DNA from: Lithodes maja
Taxonomy: Eukaryota; Arthropoda; Malacostraca; Decapoda; Lithodidae
Reading direction: 5' to 3'
Assembly (NCBI GenBank): GCA_037953745.1
Contig: JBAKBP010004326.1
Coordinates: forward strand, 1-64,000
DNA length: 64,000 nt
In this document: in pieces, positions 1 through 10,305 of the stretch
How positions within the stretch are numbered: the first letter of the stretch is position 1
Layout: each line of letters begins with the position of its first letter
Position numbers and translations under genes: made by a program
The notes under the pieces: generated by a model
The model's database searches: none
Told to the model about the DNA's origin: nothing
Seen by the model: the letters and a program-made list of their open reading frames with translations, nothing else

Positions 1-451
1 CATAATCGAGTATTTATATAGTTATTTTATATATATTGGGATTTATTTGATTATATTTATTTTTTATATAAAGGTATAATATACTGTATAATATATATAA
101 TTTGTTTTTTCTTGTCCCCTTCCCTGTTGTGTTGTTCTTGTTCCCCAGGGTGTTTGGCCAAAGAGCCCCAAGGTATAAATATATATATTCTTATAATGCC
201 ATACTATGACTACGTCATGGTGTTCCCCAATTTGAATTACAAAATGCGGAACTATACCGTCATGCATCCATTATACTCACGTCATCTGGAATCGGATAAT
301 GCAAAACTATGACTATGTCATGGTGAACTATACCAACGTTATATGGATCCAGTGATGGCGATCTTGCGTCATGACAACTATCAACGTCAATTACGTTTTT
401 CCTTTATTTCCATTTCTTGGTTTCAGCATCGTAAGCTAACTACGCTAGCCT
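1..451. other. AT-rich 5' flank of piggyBac 1
   Basis: No gene is visible. Short phrases recur with changes: CTATGACTACGTCATGGTG near 205 and CTATGACTATGTCATGGTG near 307, and AACTATACC followed by a GGATCCA or GCATCCA type phrase. These could be subterminal repeats of the piggyBac element that follows, but I found no TTAA-flanked terminal inverted repeat, so the element border is undefined. Confidence 0.4.
117..172 (-). repeat. 3'-end fragment of a LINE family with an AAC-type tail
   Basis: The minus strand reads through a peptide of the form GLFGQTPWGT followed by an AACA-rich tail. The same ending (GLFGQAAWGT then AAC repeats) occurs at 48771-48870 and 61349-61440 on the minus strand. I infer the 3' end of one LINE family or of SINEs sharing its tail. 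Only about 55 bp is recognisable here. Confidence 0.45.
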
Positions 452-577
452 GCCGCCATACGCCAGCCTACCGCCATACGCCAGCCTACCGCCATACGCC
501 ACCCTACTGCCATACGCCAGCCTACCGCCATACGCCAGCCTACCGCCATACGCCAGCCTACCGCCATACGCCAGCTG
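452..577 (+). repeat. 18-bp minisatellite, about 7 units
   Basis: Near-perfect tandem copies of an 18-bp unit (TACCGCCATACGCCAGCC) end three bases before the likely ATG of piggyBac 1 at 580. In frame the unit codes YRHTPA, so an open frame from 343 runs through it, but this is probably untranslated leader. One unit differs (HTPPYC). Confidence 0.85.
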
Positions 578-579
578 CC

Positions 580-1670
580 ATGTCGGACAAGAAGAAACCT
601 TTGCGGGACTCCCAGCTGGAAGATGTGGTCAATGAGGTGCTGGACATGACGACGACGGATGAGACGGCGAGCGAGAGTGAGTCGGACGAGTGGTCTGACG
701 ATGAGGATTGGGCTTCACCTCCGCCCAAGCGACTCCGCCTCGACGTCCCCACCTCGGCCGATTCACCACCACCACCAGCAATGTCAGACAACCCACCACC
801 ACCACCAGCAACGTCAGACAACCCACCACCACCACCACCAACTGAACCAGCCCCAGCGGATCCACCACCACCATCCATCCCATCCACATCCCATCCCATC
901 CCATCTACATCTTATCCCATCCCATCTACATCTCATCCCATCCATAACATCGCCGATTACCTCCTACCATCACCCAACTTCCCACGTCACCTCTTCCATC
1001 CACCTCGCGTGGCGGTGCCTCATCCTGGCTTCCAGCAGGATCACCAGCCCGCAGCCCATACCTGTTTGCTTCGCTACTTGCTGTGTGCACTTTGAATACC
1101 CCGCCTTCGCATGTCATGGGAACGGTCACCCTCGCAGTGTCCCCCTTCAGCGACACACCGTTGACCCCCTTGGCATTTGTTCTGCCTGAGCATCGAGCCG
1201 CAATGCGTGCTGAGGTTGCTGAAGCCGCAGTGCATGCTCAGGTTGTTGCTGAGGTGCCACGCACAGCGTTGAATCCTCCAGCAGCAATCGATGAGCTTCT
1301 TCCCCAAAGGCTTCCTCTTCACCATTCACCAACTGGTACAGCTGCACCAGGTTCACCAGCTCCACACCTTTCACCACTTGGTGCTGCACCAGGTTCACCG
1401 GCTTCTGCATCATCTGATGCAGAAGCCCCCCCCACTCAACCCCTCGACCTACCACCTATGCCACGCCGTAGGCCAGGTCCCCGTAGGGGGGCAGGTGGTA
1501 GGCCCAGGGGCCGCAGAGGTGGTCCTCGCGGTGGTCCTCGCGGTGGTCCTCGCGGGTGTCGTGGCCGTGCTCGCGATCCTGCCCCCGATCGTGATGCCGG
1601 TTGGACCGACACCCCCTTCGACCCCCAGCCTGATCTGTTCTCAGGGACCCCTGGCATGCAGGTTCCATAG
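580..1670 (+). pseudogene. piggyBac-like transposase 1, N-terminal part (frameshifted, ends at TAG)
   Basis: This is the N-terminal, low-complexity part of a piggyBac-derived transposase. The likely start is ATG at 580 (MSDKKKPLRD), just after a minisatellite; an earlier ATG at 343 would place the minisatellite in the protein. The first frame is acidic, with an ESESDEWSDDEDW stretch and a basic PPPKRLRL run that could be a nuclear signal, then Pro- and Ser-rich repeats to 1095. The frame then changes to one open from about 1083, containing an Arg/Gly-rich block (RRGGPRGGPRGGPRG) and a DTPFDPQPDLFSG segment that normally leads into the transposase domain. It stops at TAG 1668-1670. The catalytic frame resumes in phase at the next codon. 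At least one indel and one nonsense change break the gene, so it is probably dead. N-terminal disorder is usual in this family. Confidence 0.7.
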
Positions 1671-3737
1671 CCGGTGACTCCTCTCCAGTTCTTCCAGCTC
1701 TTCTTCACAAGGGAGATGCTGCAATACCTGGTATTGGAGACAAATGCTTACGCCAAGTTCGTTGACGGAGCAGCCGCTCTTTGGTACCTGTTTGGTGAGG
1801 AGGAAATGGCCAAATTCCTTGGCCTGTACTTCCTCATGGGCATCACCAAGATTCCTTCTCTGAGTCACTACTGGCGTTCAACTGTCCTTCACGACTACCC
1901 AGTATTTCGGAGAACGATGAGTAGGACTAAGTTTCTAGCCTTGTTGAAGTATTTCCATGCTTTCAACAACAAGGCAGTCTGCAGGCAGAACAAGGTCAGG
2001 CTTGTGAAGGTTCGGACGGTGATGCAATACCTACTTGAAGGCTTCAAGCTGGCATGCATCCCCTCCGAAAAGCTGTCCCATGACGAAGGCAGCCTTGGAT
2101 GGAAGGGTCGCCTTTCATTCAAGGTTTACAACACAATGAAGCCGACGAAGTACGGTGTCAAGCTGTACATCCTGGCAGAGGCGTTGACTGGCTATGTGTG
2201 GGACTTTCGGGTCTACACAGGTCCGGGTACATCTCTCCAGGAGACGGTGGAGGGTCTCACGGAGTCCTTCAGAGGCCAGGGGTACAGGCTGTACATGGAC
2301 AACTATTACAACTCAGTTGACCTGTGCCAGCAAATGCTCACACACAACATCTATGTGTGTGGCACCCTGCGCCTTGTACGAGGAGCTCCTAAGCGGTTGT
2401 GCGACATTGCTAAAGCAAAACAGCTTGAACGCGATGCGACATTAGCAATGAACAACGGCTTAACCATGGTCCTACTTTGGCGAGACAAGCGCATCGTCAA
2501 CATGGTGTCCACTTTCCACAACCAGGACACCATCCCGAAGCTTGTCAGTTTCAAAGAGAAGGACCAACAGGGCAAGTGGCGTCGTGGACAGAGGGAGGTC
2601 TTCAAACCTGTTTGCGTTGAAGACTACAACATCCACATGGGTGGGGTGGATCACTTCGACCAGATGGTCCAGTACTACCCCATCCAGCGAAGGACGGTCA
2701 AGTGGACGAAGAAGATCACCTTCTACTTCATCCAAATGGCCCTCTTCAACGCCCATGTCCTGTACAGGAAGTGCTACCCAAGGAAGAAGATGACCTTGCT
2801 GGACTTCCAGGAGCACATCTGTACTTCCTTGCTGCACTTCAACCCTGCAGAGTGGCCTATGTCGGGGAGGCCAGTCCACCGAGCACAAGATCTGCTGCGT
2901 GACCAGCGTGAGCCACAGAGGCATGCACGCAGGCAACGGCAACCCGGTGGATCATCTGGGTCGTCTGACGACGACCATCCAGACTCCCCAGCCCCTGCTG
3001 CTCCTGACAACACTCCACCCTCTCCTGTTGCTGCTCCTGGTGGAGGCGTTGAGAGGGCACCACGTCTCGATGTCCCCTCCCCACCACCAGAACCAGATGA
3101 TGCTGCTGCTGATGCTGCTGCCCCGGGGGGAAACTATGTCCTGGTTCAACCCCCCGTGGTACTAGCACCTGATGCAGCTGCTGCTGGTGACGATGGGGAA
3201 GCAGCTCTTGAAGCTGCCAACCAACCGCCATCAGTACTGGAAGCAGCAGGAGCGGTGCGAGTCCGGAGACCTCGACCTGGAGTTGTCCCAAGGCCCCGTC
3301 CTATTGTTCTGAACCATGTCCGGTTGAACAGGGCCTTGGATCATTCTCGGCAGAGGATTCCGGCCAAGAAGCGACTCCGTTGCTATTACTGCAAAGTAAT
3401 GAACGGCATTCGCAAGGACACAAGCTTCCGCTGCACGACTTGCACGGTTGCCCTCTGCATTGACGTCAATGACTGCTTCAACCTTTTCCATCGTCACAAT
3501 GCAGGTGTCCTATTGTCAGAAGCCATGTGCAATCATTCATTCATTGATTCATTCATTTCTTTTCTCCATTTCTCTTCTTCATTCACCCGGCTTCATTCAC
3601 CCACCTTCATTCACCCACCTTCATTCACCCACCTTCATTCACCCACCCTCGTTTACCCACCGACATTCACCCTCCGACATTCACCCACACATTCACCCAC
3701 CGACATTCACCCACCTTCATCATCAAAGTGGATATAG
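1671..3737 (+). pseudogene. piggyBac-like transposase 1, catalytic domain and C-terminal Cys-rich domain
   Basis: This is the DDE_Tnp_1_7 domain of a piggyBac transposase, which cuts and pastes DNA at TTAA. It is in phase with the preceding frame across one TAG. Counting from the GTG at 1674, the three acidic motifs are present: HDE near residue 137 (family form is usually IDE), YMDNYYNS with Asp near 209, and VEDYNIHMGGVDHFDQ with Asp near 317 and 326. A C-terminal cysteine domain (CYYC, CTTC, then C and H residues, residues ~568-612) matches the zinc-binding end of piggyBac proteins. The last ~60 residues are translation of a TTCATTCACCCACC minisatellite, so the natural stop has been lost or replaced. 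The GTG is not a real start. The family is certain; activity is unlikely because of the stop and upstream frameshift. Confidence 0.85.
3541..3735 (+). repeat. 14-bp minisatellite (TTCATTCACCCACC)n
   Basis: Imperfect tandem units of TTCATTCACCCACC and CGACATTCACCCAC. The array overlaps the last codons of the piggyBac 1 frame and supplies its C-terminal FIHPPSFTHLHSP-type peptide. Confidence 0.85.
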
Positions 3738-3832
3738 GCCTCCTGGGGAAACCACTCTAAAAAAATAACGAGTCAAATGCAGTACCTCCTAGGGTGGCTT
3801 GGAAATCTGCATATTTCTGTGGTTTGACACCT

Positions 3833-4074
<242 letters not shown>

Positions 4075-4079
<5 letters not shown>

Positions 4080-5602
4080 CGTATCTTGATCCTCAAGTGG
4101 TTAACTTGATGAATCTAGATAGCACAGGTATATTAAGGTATCAGTCAGCTGAAGGCAAAACAAAAGTAAAATTTAATAAAAATTATTTTCTGTTGTTGCT
4201 TCCTTTCCTTTTGGATCTTAGGACTTAGTATCCTTTATTGACTGATACTCTTTAATTATACTAAATACTGAAACTAATTAAAGTCATGTAGTATTTATAA
4301 AGAATTATTATTTAACCGAAGCTTAGTAGGCTATGGTTATGAACCGAAGAAGTTATATCTAAAGAAGGACTATTATTTCTATAAAAAGTCTTGAAAGATA
4401 AATATTAAAGTAAGAATATTTCTGTCTCTTACCCTTTTTGAAATGAATAGATAGTTTTCTTATAATTATGTCCTTTTATTTATATTTAATGTAATTATTC
4501 TTGGTTCTTGTCTTACGTTAATAGTATTATATTATTATTATCATCAGGATTAATATCAAAGTCACATAAAAAGTTAGATATATATTTAATAATTAGTTAA
4601 ATGTATTTCTTAACCACATAACATTGAGGTTTGATTATGAATAAATTAAGTTACAGGATCGCTTCATAGATTCGATTCAGGTCTCACTCAAATAATATGA
4701 AAAGCAAAAATAATATTTTGAAGCTAAAAGAATTTTCTTCAGCTTAGGAAATCACTATAAGTAATATTAACACAGCCATGTTAGTCTAAGGCGATATTAC
4801 TAATATGAGACAATAGCATCACCGTACTAAGCACCGTTAAGCAATGTAAGCTTAATTAAAAGAAAATGAAAGAACTCGTAAGTATTAATATAAAACAATA
4901 GTATTACTTTCATCATAACCCAATTACTTAAAGAGTTGCTTTAGTCCACAAGTTAGTCAACTAAAATAGTTAAGTACATAATAGTAGCATTAACGTTAAT
5001 TCGCAATCAAATAGTTAAGTACATAAATAGTAGCGTTAACGTTAATTCGCAATCAAATAGTTAAGCACATAATAATAGCGTTAACATTAATTCCCAATCA
5101 CATATCTCACTAACCAACATAACGTAAGTGTTTACACCGAACACACTTAACACACACTTATATAATCTGACTGACAGTCACAAACCCATTATAATACTTC
5201 ACCCCGTCTTCCTCCAGCTGCAAGTTCACCTTCCCCAACTCCAAATGAGACTGATTTGAATGCCCACTACTCGGGTCTTATATACTAAACAATGATGGTG
5301 TAGGAACGAATCAGGAGGCGAGTGATGGTGCGCGCTCCTATCATAGCTCCTCGAGTTGCATAACAGGTGCCTGGTACAATCACAGCTCCTGGCGTCGATC
5401 ATACGTCATAGCGTCGGGTCATCGAAGTAGTTTGCAGGGTCCCCTATGACGCACGCAGGTGTGAAGGCTTGTTTGCTGGTATGCGGGCGAGCTGGTTTCC
5501 CACTCGCTAGTTCGCTCGCTAGTCTGCTTCGCCGTTTGGGTAGTTTGACTCCTTCAACTCTAATTCTAACTCTTAAATTAACATACAGGGCTCCGTATGT
5601 CA
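4075..5602 (-). repeat. Gypsy-B 3' LTR
   Basis: It runs from TGTTGCGTATC to CCGTATGTCA in plus reading. The right edge is set by the polypurine tract that follows. It is matched by 9915-10305 plus 12361-13153 in the other LTR. Internally, a motif of about 55 bp (AATAGTTAAG...GCGTTAACGTTAATTCGCAATC) is repeated about three times at 4970-5095. Confidence 0.85.
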
Positions 5603-5622
5603 GACCTCCCCCCTAGAAAAGA
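5603..5622 (-). other. Gypsy-B polypurine tract
   Basis: On the minus strand AGAAAAG is followed by a pyrimidine break and AGGGGGGAGG directly before the LTR TGAC. Position and composition fit the plus-strand primer site for reverse transcription. Confidence 0.6.
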
Positions 5623-5833
5623 GTTTAAGGAGTATAGTACATAATATGAAACATAATACATAAATAGATTCACCACCAGATTGGCAACAGCAAGATTATA
5701 ATGAGGATATACTAAGGATATCACCCAAAGTAGGCAACGTCTCCAGGTACCACATCAGAACATAGCCGGAACATAGCTGGAGCGTTATTCGAACTGCAAG
5801 GCATCTCACAGCTGAAGGCTTGACAGCGCACTA

Positions 5834-6248
5834 CTAAAGCATGATATTTACCTCGCTACAAGGGAGAGCTAATTGCCAAAATCCTCTCATTAAGTTAAAC
5901 TTACTGCGGTATGAGGCCAACCTGGTAAATGCAATCTTTGATCTGTGGCAGTGGGTAGGTATCGTTCTTTGTGACAGCATTAACTTGCCTATAGTCCATA
6001 CATAACCTATGGCTCCCGTCTGGCTTTGGCACAAGTATGACCGGACTACTCCACTGGCTTAAGGCCCTTTTGATCAGCTTGTTTGACAACATGTAGTCAA
6101 GCTCGACCTGCAGTATACTCCTGCGTTGTGGTGAGACACGGTAGGGGGATAGTTTAATGGGAGTTGCATCCCCTACGTCGATGTCGTGCACGGCCAAAGA
6201 AGTGAGCCCTGGAGTATCACGGAACACACTGGGAGACTGAGATAACAC
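5834..6248 (-). pseudogene. Gypsy-B reverse transcriptase, truncated
   Basis: The N-terminal part of a Ty3/Gypsy RT is recognisable. The frame from 6248 contains a VFRDTPGLT-type linker, then SSPVILVPKPDGSHRLCMDYR (RT fingers) and YPLPQI. A frame change near 5960 leads to SKFNLMRGFWQLAL, equivalent to motif A, with Asn in place of the usual catalytic Asp. Nothing after that is found: no YLDD motif, thumb or RNase H exists in the ~230 bp left before the LTR. So the copy lost two thirds of RT and all of RNase H. It lies downstream of integrase, as in Gypsy-C and Gypsy-D. The stretch 6249-6347 contains stops. Confidence 0.8.
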
Positions 6249-6347
6249 AGAGATTAGTTGGTTCGCTTGATCAGAGGGAAGATGACATAGTTTAGATGGT
6301 AATTCCCCCCAAGCTACTGAATTATACTGAAAGTTGGATAGGCTACA

Positions 6348-6743
6348 TTACAAGTCAAAGTCTGCATGGATACCTTCAGGCTCTGGAACAGTCTGTTGCG
6401 GGTCAGTAAGAGAACTGAAGACTTCGTCCGCACCAGGCTGTCCACAGGTCCTGACATTCACTGCCACAGTGGGAGAATCTGGAGGAGAGGAATCAGGGGA
6501 CCTATGGTAGGGTTTCAACATATTTATATGGAATACTTGCGTGGGCTTTCTCCTGTCTGGGGTAGTTACTAGATAATCGGTAATGCTCACCCTCCGAATG
6601 ATCTTATATGGGCCCCTGAACTTGGCAGATAAAGGTTGGCCAAAAAGGGGGAGCAGGACCAAAACCTCATCACCGGGCTGAAACTCCCTCTCACAGGCTT
6701 TTCTGTCATACCATTTCTTCATGGAGCTTTTAGCCACTGTCAA
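6348..6743 (-). pseudogene. Gypsy-B integrase C-terminal (GPY/F) part
   Basis: This frame holds the C-terminal domain of a Gypsy integrase: a basic KKWYDRKACEREF stretch, PGDEVLVLLP, the GPY/F motif in AKFRGPYKIIRR, and YLVTTPDRRKPTQVFHINML. It is separated from the catalytic part (8072-6813) by about 70 bp with stops or a frameshift, so integrase is broken here. The final ~50 residues are a Pro/Ser-rich linker that in Gypsy-C and -D joins integrase directly to RT. Confidence 0.8.
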
Positions 6744-6812
6744 GTTTTGAGCGGCAAACTCACATGAGGATCTCAGCCGGGTTTTGAAATCTGAAACATA
6801 CTTGAGGAGGTT

Positions 6813-8072
6813 TTAGTTCCCCTCCTGGCCAACTAGGCTATCCTGCAATAGTTGCAAAGGACCTCTTACCTGGTGACCGAAAACTAGCTCATTAGGGGAA
6901 AAACCCAGGGATTCAGTTGGAACCTCACGAGTAGCAAATAAAAGAAAAGGTACCCCCTTATCCCACTCAACACCGGTCTCTGTACAATACTTACGTAACA
7001 TTCCCTTTAATGTCTGATGATATCGTTCGAGAACCCCTTGACTCTCTGGGTGGTAGGTGCTAGACTTAACATGCTCGATACCCAACTCCTTCAGGGACTG
7101 CTGAAAAATGTTAGAGGTAAAATTAGTTCCTTGATCACTTTGCACCTCATGGGGGAAACCCATTCTGGTGAAGAATTTGATCAGTTCCTTGATGACAGTT
7201 GGAGCAGAGGTAGTCCTTAAGGGTATAGCCTCTGGGTAGCGAGTTGCCATGTCCATAATAGTTAATAAATAAATGTTACCTTGGGAAGTCTTAGGCAATG
7301 GGCCTACAATGTCCACTACCACCCGAGTAAAAGGATTCTCGAAGACGGGCAAGGGCATCAGAGGATGTACAGGCACCTTCTGATTGGGTTTTCCTGTCAT
7401 CTGGCAAGTGTGACACACTCTCCAAAACTCCACTACATCTGCACGCATTCCTGACCAGTAAAAGTGGGCTCTGATTCTGTCTAGAGTTTTTCTCACACCT
7501 AGGTGTCCTGCCAATGGTATACAATGTGCCATTTCCATGATGTCTCTACGACAAGGTTTGGGGACTACTACTTGATGGACGTCCCAAGCCCCGTCATCGA
7601 TTGGTCTGTGTGGCGGTCTCCATCTACGCCACAATACTCCTCCTTTGAGGTAGAAACATTCACCACCCTCCTTCTCACATTCCTCTTCACTCATGGACCT
7701 GGCAGCTAACTCCTTGCATTCACTATCATATATCTGTAGCTCTACCAGGCCACTAGGATAATTGGGAGGGGTTTCATGGTCATCATTAGGGTCAAGATGA
7801 GCCATAAAGGTGTCAAATAAATCCACCTCAGTCACATCATCAGGCACAGTTGGAGCGTCATTCACACTCTCATCATCCCTTTCATCAACTCTTACATTCG
7901 GTACATTTCTGTCTGAGGGAACTGCTACTTGAGACATTGAACGTGTGACAGCACACACAGGGAAAACTGTTGGCATCTCCTTTTCGAGCTCACCGGTTAG
8001 TGGCTCGTTAACAGGGGAAAGTGACAAAATGGGGTCTGGTCGGACCTTCTCACCTGCTACATCATTCCCCAA
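6813..8072 (-). CDS. Gypsy-B integrase, zinc-binding and catalytic domains
   Basis: Retroviral-type integrase, the enzyme that joins element cDNA to host DNA. It starts with GNDVAGEK, which is the end of the protease from the previous frame, so a 1-base shift at about 8065-8072 joins the two. The HHCC zinc domain reads H..LAGHLGVRKTLDRIRAHFYW...C..C (HTCQ). The catalytic core shows VVVDIVGPLP, VQSDQGTNFTS and STYHPESQGVLERYHQT, giving the D-D-35-E triad. The ending NELVFGHQVRGPLQLLQDSL leads into the GPY/F part, which lies in a broken frame downstream. The first MGNDV codon is unlikely to be a true start, since the product would come from a Gag-Pol precursor. Confidence 0.85.
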   Translation of the reverse strand: MGNDVAGEKVRPDPILSLSPVNEPLTGELEKEMPTVFPVCAVTRSMSQVAVPSDRNVPNVRVDERDDESVNDAPTVPDDVTEVDLFDTFMAHLDPNDDHETPPNYPSGLVELQIYDSECKELAARSMSEEECEKEGGECFYLKGGVLWRRWRPPHRPIDDGAWDVHQVVVPKPCRRDIMEMAHCIPLAGHLGVRKTLDRIRAHFYWSGMRADVVEFWRVCHTCQMTGKPNQKVPVHPLMPLPVFENPFTRVVVDIVGPLPKTSQGNIYLLTIMDMATRYPEAIPLRTTSAPTVIKELIKFFTRMGFPHEVQSDQGTNFTSNIFQQSLKELGIEHVKSSTYHPESQGVLERYHQTLKGMLRKYCTETGVEWDKGVPFLLFATREVPTESLGFSPNELVFGHQVRGPLQLLQDSLVGQEGN

Positions 8073-8934
8073 AAAGGAGTGTTACCCCGGGCACAGGGAT
8101 ATCTTGGGACCTACACAAAGCTATGGTGGCCTCACCCTGTAGTAACTCACATTCAATTTCGCCTTTTACCAAGTGTGCATAAAATTGGCCTCCAGCACCT
8201 CTCATTACAACTGGTTCGCCAGGTGGGCACTCAGTGTAAGGATTCACCATGAGGGTGCTAGTAGAACCTGTGTCTCTCAGAATGTTTACCTCATGCATAC
8301 AACCATTTAATCTCACGTTGCCAGATGAAATAAAGGGACGGTAACTGTCCTGCACTGATGGTGAAATTATTATTGGCTTAACCCTAGTGGGTTGCACCAC
8401 ACATGCTACTACACTCCTGTCTAGATGATTTACGTTAGCTGCTAGGTACTCCTTCTGTCGGGAGTCCTGTATTAAAGGAACTTTTGGTGCTAGGTACTCC
8501 TTCTGTCGGGAGTCCTGCATTAAAGGAACTTTTGGTGCTAGGTACTCCTTCTGTCGGGAGCCCTGCATTAAATGCACATATGGAATTTGAGATACGGCGG
8601 CAACTGTCTGCCCCGATCTCTCGGTTTTCTCCTTGGCCCAGCACTGATAAGCTAGGTGGCCTCTCATGCCACAAAAAGTACATACTTTAGGGGATACGGG
8701 AATGTTCCCTCTTTGAGCATTACTATTACTTTGGGGCCCTCCTCTGTTACCATTGCCCTGAGTCGCATTTTTAGTTGGGGGAACAATTCTATTTTGGCTA
8801 GCTGGGGAAGACGTTATAGGCTTGTGACTGGGTCTGTCAGATTTGTGATTGGGATACTTAAAATTAGAACTAGAATTATTATCGTAGGGCTTCTTTCCAC
8901 GAAATTTGTTGTTGAGCACGTATGTGTCAGCCAT
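8062..8934 (-). CDS. Gypsy-B Gag nucleocapsid and aspartic protease
   Basis: This frame contains a retroviral zinc knuckle, CTFCGMRGHLAYQC (CX2CX4HX4C), which binds RNA in the particle, followed by an aspartic protease whose active site reads ILRDTGSTSTLM. Between them is a 16-residue segment (PLMQDSRQKEYLAPKV) in three tandem copies, encoded by a 48-bp repeat at 8441-8584. The protease flap and end run VTLLFG, then a frameshift gives GNDVAG in the next frame. The upstream part (MADTYVLNNKFRGKK, basic) is the end of Gag; 8935-9125 holds more Gag in broken frames. Confidence 0.8.
   Translation of the reverse strand: MADTYVLNNKFRGKKPYDNNSSSNFKYPNHKSDRPSHKPITSSPASQNRIVPPTKNATQGNGNRGGPQSNSNAQRGNIPVSPKVCTFCGMRGHLAYQCWAKEKTERSGQTVAAVSQIPYVHLMQGSRQKEYLAPKVPLMQDSRQKEYLAPKVPLIQDSRQKEYLAANVNHLDRSVVACVVQPTRVKPIIISPSVQDSYRPFISSGNVRLNGCMHEVNILRDTGSTSTLMVNPYTECPPGEPVVMRGAGGQFYAHLVKGEIECELLQGEATIALCRSQDIPVPGVTLLFGE
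8441..8584 (-). repeat. 48-bp tandem repeat inside Gypsy-B gag-pro
   Basis: Three in-frame 48-bp units start at 8441, 8489 and 8537 (GCTAGGTACTCCTTCTGTCG in plus reading). They code 16-residue repeats between zinc knuckle and protease. Confidence 0.9.
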
Positions 8935-9125
8935 GTCAGCAGCGTCGGCAAGACAATCTACCTTCTTCTCCTTTAAATGATAGGATACAGAAGAATCAAT
9001 TTTCTATAGGAAATTTTCTAACAGGACCAACTCCTTCAGATCGTTGTAGCTTGTGCCTTTCTTACTCTTGACCCAATGATTGAAAGTTTTAGTCATGGTC
9101 CTGGCAAATACCTTATGGGTTTCTT

Positions 9126-9827
9126 CTACTTTCTTCTGGTTTTACGGAAAGATTGCCTGTAAGCCTCAGGCTGCAATTGATAGGTTTTTAGGATAGCTTC
9201 TTTGAGATTGTCATAATCCTGCCTAACCTCTGCTACTTCTGACAAATACGTGGCTCGAGCCTGCCCTGTCAAAACAGTTTGTAACAAAAAAGGCCATTGA
9301 TCTCTTGTCCACTTCATACCTCCAGCAACTTCCTCAAACAAAACAAAGAAATCCTGCACATTATCCTCAGTGAAAGGTGGAATGACACTAGTCATAGTCA
9401 ATCCCAGAGGGCGAGCAATTACGGGAGCATTTGTATTGACATTTAGTTGAGCGATTTGATATTGATATTGATATTGTTCGGTCGTTGCTCTGGCTTTTAT
9501 GCTGGCTTCTTCGGTATTTGCTTTTATTCTGGCTAGTTCTAGTTGGAATATTTGATCACCGGCCAAACCAGGTGGCAATTGTATATCAAGTTGGCTAGGT
9601 TTACTCGGGATCCCACCAACTGCTCCGTCACCCTCCCCGCCTTCTACAGGGAACAGGTGAGTTTTTATGGTCTGAGCCACCTCTACTTTAGACATGTTTG
9701 AGACAGTTAACTGGAGATGTGAGGGAAGCACTTTCAGTTCGGATTTTGACAGACAGTCAATATCATGGGCTGTGGGTTCTGATTCTATGAAAACTCGAGC
9801 ATCTTCGTCATTAATTAGTTGAGGCAT
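9126..9827 (-). CDS. Gypsy-B Gag, N-terminal and capsid part
   Basis: This is the first frame after the primer binding site, 233 codons, starting MPQLINDEDARVF. An N-terminal segment, ...CLSKSELKVLPSHLQL..., resembles the Gag start of Gypsy-C and -D (LDRYGLQCVATVLG). Then come a Gly-rich linker, an FQLELARIKANTEEASIKA helix with coiled-coil character and three YQ repeats. The capsid-like region is IPPFTEDNVQDFFVLFEEVAGGMKW..QWPFLLQTVLTGQARATYLSEV...LKEAILKTYQLQPEAYRQSFRK. The same phrase AYELQPETYRLKFR occurs in Gypsy-D. The frame ends early by a frameshift; capsid sequence continues in other frames to about 8935. Confidence 0.75.
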   Translation of the reverse strand: MPQLINDEDARVFIESEPTAHDIDCLSKSELKVLPSHLQLTVSNMSKVEVAQTIKTHLFPVEGGEGDGAVGGIPSKPSQLDIQLPPGLAGDQIFQLELARIKANTEEASIKARATTEQYQYQYQIAQLNVNTNAPVIARPLGLTMTSVIPPFTEDNVQDFFVLFEEVAGGMKWTRDQWPFLLQTVLTGQARATYLSEVAEVRQDYDNLKEAILKTYQLQPEAYRQSFRKTRRK

Positions 9828-9890
9828 GGTTAATATTTGATTTTTAAGTAGTGAAACGGTAATGAAACTGAGTGAAACTGTATGAAACGA

Positions 9891-9908
9891 ATCCTGGCGA
9901 GGTCGCCA
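9891..9908 (-). other. Gypsy-B primer binding site
   Basis: Minus strand TGGCGACCTCGCCAGGAT begins six bases inside the 5' LTR and has the TGG that pairs with a tRNA CCA end. The same 18 bases sit next to the 5' LTR of Gypsy-C. I cannot assign the tRNA. Confidence 0.7.
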
Positions 9909-10305
9909 CTCTTCTGTTACGTATCTTGATCCTCAAGTGGTTAACTTGATGAATCTAGATAGCACAGAGATATATATTAAGGTATCAGTCAGCTGAAGGC
10001 AAAACAAAAGTAAAATCTAATAAAATTATTTCCTGTTGTTGCTTCCTTTCCTTTTGGATCTTAGGACTTAGTATCCTTTATTGACTGATACTCTTTAATT
10101 ATACTAAATACTGAAACTAATTAAAGTCATGTAGTATTTATAAAGAATTATTATTTAACCGAAGCTTAGTAGGCTATGGTTATGAACCGAAGAAGTTATA
10201 TCTAAAGAAGGACTATTATTTCTATAAAAAGTCTTGAAAGATAAATATTAAAGTAAGAATATTTCTGTCTCTTACCTTTTTTTAAATAAATAGATAGTTT
10301 TCTTA

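Noticed and set aside
558..904. Minus-strand Gly/Val-rich frames
   Set aside because: Shadows of the Pro-rich piggyBac 1 N-terminus.
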